From a virus, in the IMG/VR virus record IMGVR_UViG_3300048592_001209, positions 1 through 25,273 of that record: DNA of 25,273 nt. One strand, written 5' to 3'. The notes beneath the pieces were generated by a model. That model saw nothing but the letters and a program-made list of their open reading frames with translations. It ran no database searches and had not been told where the DNA came from. Positions 15,232-21,962 of the stretch are shown here, in pieces (position 1 is the first letter of the stretch; the number at the start of each line of letters is the position of its first letter). The translations under genes and the position numbers were made by a program.

Positions 15232-15401
15232 CAGCAGTACCGCGTGAGAACCATCTCGACAGTGACGTGGGTGCGCCAGTCCTCGAGGCGGATCCGGTGG
15301 TCGTCGACCTGGTGGTTGGATGCGGCGATCGCCGCGGAGCGGATGTCACCGGCGTCGACACGACCGCAGAGCGTGCACCGGTAGCGGGCCTGGCGGGTCA
15401 T
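15231..15401 (-). CDS. Small zinc-ribbon-like phage protein
   Basis: The start at 15401 overlaps the initiator stop as ATGA, giving 56 residues; in-frame codons upstream are unlikely starts. One Cys pair lies near the N-terminus (QARYRCTLCGRVDAG) with histidines in NHQVDDHRIR and a hydrophobic end (VTVEMVLTRYC). A Cys-x2-Cys plus His residues suggests a small metal-binding domain. No function is recognised. Tight coupling to the replication initiator suggests an early role. Confidence 0.55.
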   Translation of the reverse strand: MTRQARYRCTLCGRVDAGDIRSAAIAASNHQVDDHRIRLEDWRTHVTVEMVLTRYC

Positions 15402-15892
15402 GCCGCACATCCGCTGCATGGACGAACGTGACGATCATCGAGGTACTCCCATCCGGTGTCGTCGCACAGCTCGCACACCGAACGCTGAGGTATAGATCCC
15501 GTCCTATGTGGTATTGCGCGCACCGGTGCGCGGGTAGGCGCGCACCGGTGCGCGGGTTGTGGGTCACCGGTGCGCGGGTACTCGTCCTCCAACCTGCTCA
15601 CCGGTGCGCGGGTTGTGGATATCGCAGCAGCGATCGGGAATCGGGCGCGTAGCGGTGACGGTGGATTGCTCATCACCTCGATGAGGCCGGCTTCGCCGAG
15701 CTCGTGGATGGCACGGCGGATCGACTGCTCCGACATGCCGGTAGCGACCGACAGCCATCCTCCGCCGATCGCGATGGCGGTGCGCGAGCCGGCGGCTTCG
15801 GCGAGCAGCATGAGCACCAGCCGAGTCGAGGCACGCAGGTCGACACCGTGCTCGAGTTCGGCGCGTGCGTATTTGCTGGCTTGCCAGCTCAT
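15398..15892 (-). CDS. Winged-helix replication-initiator candidate carrying an internal origin
   Basis: The ATG at 15892 overlaps the preceding gene as ATGA, giving 164 residues. Residues about 1-85 form a winged HTH (MSWQASKYARAELEHG, LSVATGMSEQSIRRAIHELG, then EAGLIEVM), as in phage and plasmid initiators. Residues about 85-140 are low complexity and are encoded by four iteron-like DNA repeats. The end has a treble-clef-like zinc motif (VCELCDDTGW ... RPCSGC). DNA binding, then a spacer containing the origin, then a partner-recruiting C-terminus is the layout of lambda O. No helicase or primase gene is present, so the host replisome would be recruited. The initiator role is an inference. 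Confidence 0.65.
   Translation of the reverse strand: MSWQASKYARAELEHGVDLRASTRLVLMLLAEAAGSRTAIAIGGGWLSVATGMSEQSIRRAIHELGEAGLIEVMSNPPSPLRARFPIAAAISTTRAPVSRLEDEYPRTGDPQPAHRCAPTRAPVRAIPHRTGSIPQRSVCELCDDTGWEYLDDRHVRPCSGCAA
15521..15613. repeat. Iteron-like array: four copies of CACCGGTGCGCGGGT
   Basis: Identical 15-bp copies start at 15521, 15543, 15565 and 15599, with spacings of 22, 22 and 34 bp. The core CACCGGTG is itself a palindrome. A 22-bp period is about two helical turns, so bound proteins would line up on one face of the DNA. Directly after the last copy, TGTGGATAT (15614-15622) differs by one base from a DnaA box in reverse orientation. The array lies inside the initiator gene and is probably its replication origin. 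Confidence 0.7.
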
Positions 15893-16128
15893 CGGGCGAC
15901 CTCGCGTCGTGTGTCGCCGAACTGGTAGCGGTATTCGATGACGGCGAGCTCGGCGCCGGCGTGGAGGTCGAGGCGGGTGCGGCGGGCGTCGATGCGGCCT
16001 CGTGCGTAGGCCCATCGGACGGTGGCGTCGAGGCTTTCGCGTTGCAGGCGGACGAGTCGCCGGTCGATGCGCCAGCCGACGCATTTGACGATCGCCCACA
16101 CGGCTGCGGCGATGGCGATGGTGTTCAT
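15889..16128 (-). CDS. Small protein with N-terminal hydrophobic segment
   Basis: The ATG at 16128 overlaps the zinc-finger gene's stop as ATGA, giving 79 residues. It begins with a hydrophobic stretch (NTIAIAAAVWAIVKCVGW) that could be a membrane anchor, followed by a long Arg-rich helical region (RIDRRLVRLQRESLDATVRW, YARGRIDARRTRLDLHAGAE). No family is recognised. It lies immediately upstream of, and is coupled to, the initiator gene. It could anchor a phage complex at the membrane, but nothing in the sequence proves this. Confidence 0.55.
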   Translation of the reverse strand: MNTIAIAAAVWAIVKCVGWRIDRRLVRLQRESLDATVRWAYARGRIDARRTRLDLHAGAELAVIEYRYQFGDTRREVAR

Positions 16129-16595
16129 GCGGCGATGGGTGAGCGTTCGATCTGGGCGATGTCTCGTGCGTGTTCGACGCGGCAGTGGCGGGCGAGCCGG
16201 GAGATCGAGGGTGTCCGGAACAGGCACTCGGTGCACTCGTACACCTCGGCGCCGGCCGGCGCCGGGTGGGCTACTTCTGCGGTGGTTTCCGGTTTTTCGT
16301 CCACGGATGAGGGCGTGACATTGCTTGTAATAATTTTGCGCGGTTTGTCACAGTGCTTGACGTGCATGGCACGGCCGGCGTTGCTGGCGCAGACCTTGCC
16401 GCACGCCGGGCACGGCTCGACGGCAGGCGTGGAGACGACGTCGAGCTTGACGGCCGCCGGCTCGTCGACGACGACGGTGGTGAGGTCGATGGCGGCCTGG
16501 ACGAGTTCGAGTGATCGCATGATCCGTTCGAGTTCGCTGCGCAGCTCGGCGGCGGCGGCGTCGAGGTGCCGGCGGGTGGTGTCAGTAGTGGTCAT
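16125..16595 (-). CDS. Protein with two C2H2/C2HC-type zinc fingers
   Basis: The 156-residue protein starts with a helix (RRHLDAAAAELRSELERIMR), then has two zinc-finger-like motifs: CPACGKVCASNAGRAMHVKHC (C2HC, about residues 62-82) and YECTECLFRTPSISRLARHC followed by RVEH (C2H2, about residues 119-142). They are joined by an Ala/Pro/Glu/Thr-rich linker. Both fingers keep the C-x2-C and terminal H-x3/4-H/C spacing of DNA-binding fingers. A short AT-rich patch (around 16321-16335) in the linker-coding part is unlike its surroundings. It is probably a phage early DNA-binding protein of unknown target. Confidence 0.7.
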   Translation of the reverse strand: MTTTDTTRRHLDAAAAELRSELERIMRSLELVQAAIDLTTVVVDEPAAVKLDVVSTPAVEPCPACGKVCASNAGRAMHVKHCDKPRKIITSNVTPSSVDEKPETTAEVAHPAPAGAEVYECTECLFRTPSISRLARHCRVEHARDIAQIERSPIAA

Positions 16596-16770
16596 GGCGG
16601 GCTCGTTCCTGGAGTTGGCGGCGGAGTTGTTGGCGGGCGGCGTAGTAGCCGGCCGGGAGCGGCGGCGGCTTGCAGGTCTCGTGTCGGATGGTCCAGCGGC
16701 CGGCGACGAACTTGCCGCACACGTCGCACAGGTTCCCGACCACGCGGGTGTCGGCGAACGGGTCAGTCAT
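16582..16770 (-). CDS. Small zinc-knuckle protein
   Basis: The ATG at 16770 overlaps the upstream gene by 8 bp, giving 62 residues. A C-x2-C-x11-H-x2-C motif is visible in NLCDVCGKFVAGRWTIRHETC, followed by a basic helical tail (YYAARQQLRRQLQERARHDH). It looks like a single metal-binding finger with an RNA- or DNA-binding tail. No known family is recognised. It overlaps the following two-finger gene by 14 bp. Confidence 0.6.
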   Translation of the reverse strand: MTDPFADTRVVGNLCDVCGKFVAGRWTIRHETCKPPPLPAGYYAARQQLRRQLQERARHDHY

Positions 16771-16945
16771 GGCGGTCGCGCATCGCTCGTTCGAGGGTGG
16801 CGATCGCCACCTGGTCACCGGGTGCGTTGCGGGCGGCGTCGCGGAGGCGTGCGCGGTACCGGTTGACGTGCCACGGCCCGCCGGTGATCCAGCCGAGCAG
16901 CCACGACGAGGCGAGCATGACGCCCAGGGCGATCGCTTCGCTCAT
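16763..16945 (-). CDS. Small putative membrane protein
   Basis: The ATG at 16945 overlaps the upstream stop by 4 bp (ATGA), giving 60 residues. The N-terminal half is a membrane-like segment (EAIALGVMLASSWLLGWITG), followed by a basic helix (NRYRARLRDAARNAPGDQVA). One membrane pass with a cytoplasmic tail is likely. No family is recognised. It is the second small early protein with an N-terminal hydrophobic helix in this operon. Confidence 0.55.
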   Translation of the reverse strand: MSEAIALGVMLASSWLLGWITGGPWHVNRYRARLRDAARNAPGDQVAIATLERAMRDRHD

Positions 16946-17190
16946 CGGTCCGTGCCGGGGTTGCCGAACGCTCTCGGTGTGCTGATCGTGACGTCGTCGG
17001 GATGTGGCGGCTCGGCGAGGACCTCGCAGAGATGCCGGAACATCTGGGAGTGGACCTCGAGCAGGGTGAGCTCCACCGGCGTCGACCAGAACCGGTGTTG
17101 GGAGTCGAGCACCACACACGCGCCACGCAGACGGCCGTCGCGTCGGGCGTCGTCGTAGGTGTCGTACGCGAGGACCGGCCGCTGCATCAT
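16942..17190 (-). CDS. Hypothetical early phage protein
   Basis: Two adjacent ATGs (17190, 17187) can start this 82-residue protein; the first overlaps the preceding stop by 4 bp. It begins with a helix-like DTYDDARRDGRLRG, then a short strand (GACVVLDSQHRFWSTPVE) and a helix with LLEVHSQMFRHLCEVL. No motif or family is recognised. It is embedded in a translationally coupled operon, which supports it as real. Confidence 0.55.
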   Translation of the reverse strand: MMQRPVLAYDTYDDARRDGRLRGACVVLDSQHRFWSTPVELTLLEVHSQMFRHLCEVLAEPPHPDDVTISTPRAFGNPGTDR

Positions 17191-17663
17191 GCGGCGCTCC
17201 GCATGCGCGGCGGCCCCCACGCCCCGTTGACGGCAGCCAGGCGGCCGCTGCCGTCGGGACACGACCAGCGGCCGAAGTGGGTTGGGTGGCAGTACTGGGA
17301 TACGAACGGCCGGCCCGGCCCGCGCGCGTGGCGTGGATCGATCGAGACGGGTTCACCGCAGTGATCGCACACCATGCCGGTCGGCGCAACCAGCTCGGTG
17401 GTCACGCCGGCACCTTGCAACAGACGTTCACGGACGGCGTCAGCCGTCCGGGCCCTCAGGTTCAAGTGTGCGGCGCCCGGGCCGAGCAGCTCGACGAACG
17501 CTTCGATCTGATCCGAGATCTCGTCGACCAGGTCGACAACCGTGGCGCCAGCTCCGATTCGAGACACCTCGAGCAGCTCGCTCGACAGCTCCAAATCCTC
17601 GATCTCGCTGGCCATCACGCGAGAGCTCCGCAGATATCCCCACCTGCGGTTGGGGAAATCCAC
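17187..17663 (-). CDS. First early gene: helical protein with C-terminal zinc-binding motif
   Basis: It starts at a GTG (17663) with GAGG 9 nt upstream, or at the ATG near 17615. The N-terminal half is helical and acidic (EIEDLELSSELLEV, then VVDLVDEISDQIEAFVELLG). The C-terminal half has several Cys/His residues (VCDHCGEPVSIDPRHARG, SQYCHPTHFGRWSCPDGSG), compatible with a metal-binding fold. No family is recognised. It is the first gene of the leftward operon, and the region upstream of it must hold the main early promoter. Confidence 0.6.
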   Translation of the reverse strand: MDFPNRRWGYLRSSRVMASEIEDLELSSELLEVSRIGAGATVVDLVDEISDQIEAFVELLGPGAAHLNLRARTADAVRERLLQGAGVTTELVAPTGMVCDHCGEPVSIDPRHARGPGRPFVSQYCHPTHFGRWSCPDGSGRLAAVNGAWGPPRMRSAA

Positions 17664-17666
17664 ATG

Positions 17667-17672
17667 GTTATA
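17667..17672 (-). promoter_or_regulatory. Possible -10 box of the leftward early operon
   Basis: On the minus strand TATAAC lies just upstream of the first early gene in a locally AT-rich stretch. It is only 3 nt from the GTG at 17663, so if used it favours the downstream ATG near 17615 as the real start. No convincing -35 was found. Confidence 0.25.
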
Positions 17673-17857
17673 CCTCTATCTCCCCACAGGGTGAGGTTTC
17701 TAGAGTGCACGCCAGTGCCGACTGTGGTGCGATGCACGGATTAGAAGGCGGGTGCCGGCCTCTCTGCGAGGTCGTGGACGGTGTCTGCTTGGGGAGCTCC
17801 CTCGACCTGTGCGTCGCACCCGGTCGGCGAATCACCGAAGCGTGTCGACGAATGGTG

Positions 17858-17884
17858 TTGACACGGGTGACAAGGATGTAGTTT
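17858..17884 (+). promoter_or_regulatory. Possible nrdJ promoter
   Basis: TTGACA (17858-17863) is followed after 15 bp by TAGTTT (17879-17884), then by the ribosome-binding site GGAGG (17904-17908) 7 nt before the nrdJ ATG. The spacing is short. The rest of 17673-17857 shows no gene and no convincing cobalamin riboswitch; it should also contain the right prophage end. Confidence 0.35.
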
Positions 17885-17915
17885 GGATCGCCTCTCGACC
17901 CCCGGAGGTTCGCCC

Positions 17916-20900
17916 ATGTCAATCGCACTCGACCGCACCGCTGACGGCACGATCGGACTCGGGCGCCTGTTCACGTCAGCCGGCGTCGACCCGTACGCCG
18001 AGGTCGTGTGGGAGCGACGCGATGCACGTCTCACGAACTGGCTCGACGGGTCGGTGGCGTTCGAACAGCTCGGCGTCGAGTTCCCGAGCACATGGTCGCT
18101 CAACGCGACGAACATCGTCACGCAGAAGTACTTCCGCGGCACGCTCGGCACGCCTGAACGTGAGTGGTCGCTCAAGCAGGTCGTCGACCGCATCGTCGAC
18201 ACGATCACCGACTGGGGCGTCGCCGACGGCTACTTCGACGGCGACGAGGCCGAGGCGTTCCGCGCCGAACTGAAGTACATCATGATCACCCAGCGAGCGG
18301 CGTTCAACAGTCCGGTGTGGTTCAACATCGGCGTGCAGGGGGTGCCGCAGCAGGCGAGCGCATGTTTCATCCTGGCCGTCGACGACGAGATGCCGTCGAT
18401 TCTCAACTGGTACCGCGAGGAGGGCCTGATCTTCAAGGGAGGATCCGGTGCCGGGGTGAACCTGTCGCGGATCCGATCGTCCTTGGAGCCGCTCGACGGC
18501 GGCGGTACCGCATCGGGTCCGGTCAGCTTCATGCGCGGCGCCGATGCGTCGGCGGGCACGATCAAGTCGGGTGGCAAGACCCGTCGAGCGGCCAAGATGG
18601 TCATTCTCGACGCCGCCCATCCCGACATCGAGCAGTTCGTGTGGACCAAGGCGATCGAGGAGCGCAAGGCGCGTGTGCTCGCTGAGGCCGGCTTCGACAT
18701 GGGACTCGACGGTGCCGATTCGTTCTCGGTCCAGTACCAGAACGCCAACAACTCGGTCCGGGTCACCGACGAGTTCATGCAGGCCGTCGTCGACGATGCG
18801 GATTGGGACCTCACGGCGGTGACCACCGGCGAGGTGCTGCGCACGGTGAAGGCCCGTCAGCTGTGGCGCGAGATCGCCGAGGCGGCGTGGGAGTGCGCCG
18901 ATCCTGGCCTGCAGTTCGACACCACGATCAACCGCTGGCACACCGCCCCCAACCACGGCCGGATCACCGCCAGCAACCCGTGTTTCACCGCCGACTCACT
19001 CGTTCACACCGACAAGGGATTGATCCGGTTCGACGAGCTCTTCGCCCGCGCCAATGTCGGCGAAGAGTTCCAGGTGTGGACTCACGACGTCACCAACGTC
19101 GATGCTCCGGCACAGCTTGTGCACCTGACGACTCCAGATGCATTCATGATCACCGGCAGGAACCCGGTCCAGCGTCTCCGATTCAGCAACGGGATGGAAC
19201 TGCGCTGTACCCCGTCGCACCGGATCTTCACACTCAATCGCGGCTACGTCGAGGCTGACGAGCTGACCGCCGACGATCGCGTCCGCTCGCTCGACCTCCC
19301 GACGCCCCCGACCAATGCAGACTGGGCCGTGCCCATCCGGACCGACTGGGAACACTATCGGGAGAAGGGTGATCGGGATCGTCCATTGCTGCTCCCCGAT
19401 GTCTGGAACGACACCTTTGCCCACTACGTCGGATGGCTGGTCGGTGATGGATCGACGTCGGGCACGTCGACGGTGACGATCTATGGCTCCGCGGACGACC
19501 GCACGGAGATCCTCTCGGCACACCACGAGTTGCTCGAAGGCATCAACGCCGGTCGGCCGATCAAGTTGAGTGAGCAGGCAAACGGCACCGTGCAGTTGCG
19601 GCTCACCCGGCGCCCGCTGAAGCGCTTCTTCGAGGCGTTGGGCGTCGGGTCGGTCACCGGTGAGCACAAGACGGTCCCTTGGGCGATCGAACAGGCGCCG
19701 CCGGAGATCGTCGCCGCGTTCCTTCGCGGGCTCTTCGACGCCGACGGGTGTGCCGTGTACAACCCCGAGAAAGGTTCCTACGTCGGTCTCGGCTCGATCT
19801 CCGTCGAACTGCTTCGCGGCGTGCAACGGCTTCTGTCAACATTCGGCATCTCGTCGAAGATGTACAACGTTCGGCGCCCGGGTGCAACGAGCTTCAGCTA
19901 CGAGCGCAAGGATGGCTCGGTGGCGGACTACGTGTCCAAGGCGTCGTTCGACCTGCGGATCACCGGCGCGAGTATGCACACCTTCGCTTCGGCCATCGGA
20001 TTCTCGCTCTCACGCAAGGCCGAAGTCCTCCGAGACGCCGTCATCGGTCACGAGACCTATGATGTCGACACGTCGATCCGGCTCGTCGACCGTCTCGACG
20101 AAGGCATCGAACTCACCTACAACCTGTCCGAACCGCGCAACCACTCGTACGTTGTCAACGGTGTCGTGGTGCGCAACTGCAGCGAGTATTTCCACGTCGA
20201 CAACAGCGCGTGCAATCTCGCGTCGATCAACCTGCTGAAGTATCTGCAAGACGATGGTGGCTTCGACGTCGGAGCGTTCACCCACACCGTCGACACCGTC
20301 TTCACCGCCCAGGAGATCCTGGTCGGACGAGCCGACTACCCGACCGAGAAGATCGGCGACACGACCCGTGCGTTGCGCCAGCTCGGCCTCGGCTACGCGA
20401 ACCTCGGTGCGCTGCTGATGGCACTCGGCCTGCCCTACGACTCCGACGACGGTCGAGCATGGGCGGCGGCGATCACGTCGCTGATGACCGGCTCCGCCTA
20501 CGCTGCCAGCGCTCGCACCGCAGCAGCCGTCGGCCCCTTCGACGGGTTCGCCGACGAGTCCGATGCCATGCTTCGCGTCCTCGAGATGCACCAGCAGGCC
20601 AACGATCGCCTGGCCGAGAACCCGGCGCTGCCCGACGACCTGGTCGGCGCGGCTGCCGACGCGTGGGGGCGCGCGATCAGCGACGCCCACCGCCACGGCG
20701 TCCGCAACAGCCAAGCGACCGTCCTGGCGCCCACGGGGACCATCGGGCTCGCCATGGACTGCGACACGACGGGCATCGAGCCGGACCTCGCGCTGGTCAA
20801 GACGAAGAAGCTCGTCGGTGGCGGCACGATGTCGATCGTCAACCAGACCATCCCCCGAGCGCTGCGCCGCCTCGGCTACACCCCCGAGCAGGTCGACGAC

Positions 20901-21929
20901 ATCGTGGCCTACATCGACGAGCACATGTCCGTGCTCGGCGCACCGCACCTGGCGCCCGAGCACCTGCCGGTGTTCGCCTGCTCGATGGGCGACAACACCA
21001 TCCACTACGAGGGCCACATCCGCATGATGGGTGCTGTCCAGCCGTTCCTGAGCGGCGGCATCTCGAAGACTGCGAACATGCCCGAGGACGTCACCGTCGA
21101 AGACGTCGAGGGGCTGCACATGCTGGCCTGGGAACTCGGGTTGAAGTCGGTGGCGATCTATCGCGACAACTGCAAGCTCGGCCAGCCGCTGTCGTCGACG
21201 AAGGGTCGAGCGAGCGATGCTGCCGCCGAGCTCGCGGCGCCTGCTGCGGTCGAGGCCGGCGTGCAGCAGGTGATCGAACGCATCATCCACCAGCCGGTTC
21301 GTCAGAAGATGCCGCGGACCCGACGTGGCCGTACGTTCGAGTTCCGGGTGGCGGACTGCAAGGGCTTCGCCACGATCGGCGAGTACGACAACGGCCAGCC
21401 GGGTGAGATCTTCCTGACGGTGTCGAAGCAGGGATCCACCATGGCCGGGGTGATGGATGCCTTCGCGAAGTCCGTGTCGTACGGCTTGCAGTACGGGGTG
21501 CCCCTGCGGGCGTTCGTCGAGGCGTTCACGAACATGCGTTTCGAGCCCGCCGGCATGACCGACGATCCCGACATCCGGTTTGCATCGTCGATCATGGACT
21601 ACCTGTTCCGACGCCTTGCGATCGAGTACATGACCTACGACGAGCGCGCCGAACTCGCCATCTTCTCGGTCGACGAACGACTCCAGCCGACCTTGCCGGG
21701 CGTCGAGGAGGCCGTGACCGAAACCAGCCAGGGCTCCGACATGGCGCCCGATCCGAAGTCGTCCGACTCCGGTCATCTGGCGTCTGCGCCAGCGGCGGAC
21801 GAGACGCTGGCACGCGACCGGGTCCGGCCGAACGATGCGCCGATGTGCATGCAGTGCGGTGTCACGATGACGCGATCGGGGAGCTGCTATGTCTGTACGT
21901 CGTGCGGGAGCACCAGCGGCTGCAGCTGA
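17916..21929 (+). CDS. nrdJ: B12-dependent (class II) ribonucleoside-diphosphate reductase, intein-containing precursor
   Basis: The ATG at 17916 has GGAGG 7 nt upstream and gives a 1337-residue precursor, or about 938 residues after splicing. The enzyme reduces ribonucleotides to deoxyribonucleotides using adenosylcobalamin to make a thiyl radical. Recognisable parts are AAFNSPVWFNIGVQG and SGAGVNLSRIRSSLEPLDGG in the N-terminal region, the active-site NPCSE split by the intein, SACNLASINLLKY after it, NSQATVLAPTGTIGLAMDCD, and a C-terminal zinc motif (MCMQCGVTMTRSG, VCTSCGSTSGCS) typical of NrdJ. It is a chromosomal gene directly right of the prophage. The only anomaly is the intein. Confidence 0.95.
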   Translation: MSIALDRTADGTIGLGRLFTSAGVDPYAEVVWERRDARLTNWLDGSVAFEQLGVEFPSTWSLNATNIVTQKYFRGTLGTPEREWSLKQVVDRIVDTITDWGVADGYFDGDEAEAFRAELKYIMITQRAAFNSPVWFNIGVQGVPQQASACFILAVDDEMPSILNWYREEGLIFKGGSGAGVNLSRIRSSLEPLDGGGTASGPVSFMRGADASAGTIKSGGKTRRAAKMVILDAAHPDIEQFVWTKAIEERKARVLAEAGFDMGLDGADSFSVQYQNANNSVRVTDEFMQAVVDDADWDLTAVTTGEVLRTVKARQLWREIAEAAWECADPGLQFDTTINRWHTAPNHGRITASNPCFTADSLVHTDKGLIRFDELFARANVGEEFQVWTHDVTNVDAPAQLVHLTTPDAFMITGRNPVQRLRFSNGMELRCTPSHRIFTLNRGYVEADELTADDRVRSLDLPTPPTNADWAVPIRTDWEHYREKGDRDRPLLLPDVWNDTFAHYVGWLVGDGSTSGTSTVTIYGSADDRTEILSAHHELLEGINAGRPIKLSEQANGTVQLRLTRRPLKRFFEALGVGSVTGEHKTVPWAIEQAPPEIVAAFLRGLFDADGCAVYNPEKGSYVGLGSISVELLRGVQRLLSTFGISSKMYNVRRPGATSFSYERKDGSVADYVSKASFDLRITGASMHTFASAIGFSLSRKAEVLRDAVIGHETYDVDTSIRLVDRLDEGIELTYNLSEPRNHSYVVNGVVVRNCSEYFHVDNSACNLASINLLKYLQDDGGFDVGAFTHTVDTVFTAQEILVGRADYPTEKIGDTTRALRQLGLGYANLGALLMALGLPYDSDDGRAWAAAITSLMTGSAYAASARTAAAVGPFDGFADESDAMLRVLEMHQQANDRLAENPALPDDLVGAAADAWGRAISDAHRHGVRNSQATVLAPTGTIGLAMDCDTTGIEPDLALVKTKKLVGGGTMSIVNQTIPRALRRLGYTPEQVDDIVAYIDEHMSVLGAPHLAPEHLPVFACSMGDNTIHYEGHIRMMGAVQPFLSGGISKTANMPEDVTVEDVEGLHMLAWELGLKSVAIYRDNCKLGQPLSSTKGRASDAAAELAAPAAVEAGVQQVIERIIHQPVRQKMPRTRRGRTFEFRVADCKGFATIGEYDNGQPGEIFLTVSKQGSTMAGVMDAFAKSVSYGLQYGVPLRAFVEAFTNMRFEPAGMTDDPDIRFASSIMDYLFRRLAIEYMTYDERAELAIFSVDERLQPTLPGVEEAVTETSQGSDMAPDPKSSDSGHLASAPAADETLARDRVRPNDAPMCMQCGVTMTRSGSCYVCTSCGSTSGCS
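18981..20177 (+). mobile_element. NrdJ intein with LAGLIDADG homing endonuclease
   Basis: The 399-residue intein occupies precursor residues 356-754. It starts with Cys1 (CFTADSLVHTDKGLIRFDEL, block A), has block B with MELRCTPSHRIF, two LAGLIDADG endonuclease motifs (HYVGWLVGDGSTS near 19424-19450 and AFLRGLFDADG near 19719-19748, both with their acidic residue), block F (EPRNHSYVVNG) and ends VVVRN before Cys+1. Splicing should excise it and join SNP to CSEYF. The penultimate residue is Arg instead of the usual His. The endonuclease looks intact, so homing may still be possible. Confidence 0.93.
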
Positions 21930-21962
21930 GATCGTCGACACGTCGCCAGCTACCGTCGGCGC

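Larger units (their letters stand above)
1741..17663. mobile_element. Compact siphovirus-type prophage (about 16 kb)
   Basis: The block runs from an excisionase-like HTH gene and tyrosine integrase at the left to the first early gene at the right. It contains HNH, small and large terminase, portal, protease-capsid, connectors, tail terminator, tube, tape measure, tail proteins, endolysin and holin in the order typical of HK97-type siphophages. Nearly all genes are read leftwards with 1-14 bp overlaps or very short gaps. The flanks are housekeeping genes. Exact attachment sites were not identified and no tRNA is at either edge, so the ends are approximate. The element looks complete and no gene is visibly broken. 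Confidence 0.9.

Noticed and set aside
15521-15613. CRISPR-like array
   Set aside because: Four 15-bp repeats with 7-19 bp gaps are far too small for CRISPR repeats and spacers, lie inside a gene and have no cas genes nearby.
17673-17857. Cobalamin riboswitch before nrdJ
   Set aside because: The stretch has hairpin-forming GC-rich pieces but I could not find a convincing B12-box or the conserved core; a covariance search would be decisive.
1655-17870. Attachment repeat between 1661-1676 and about 17797-17811 (TTGACCTGCGGCGTCG versus TCGACCTGTGCGTCG)
   Set aside because: The match needs a gap and several mismatches and is no better than expected in GC-rich DNA.
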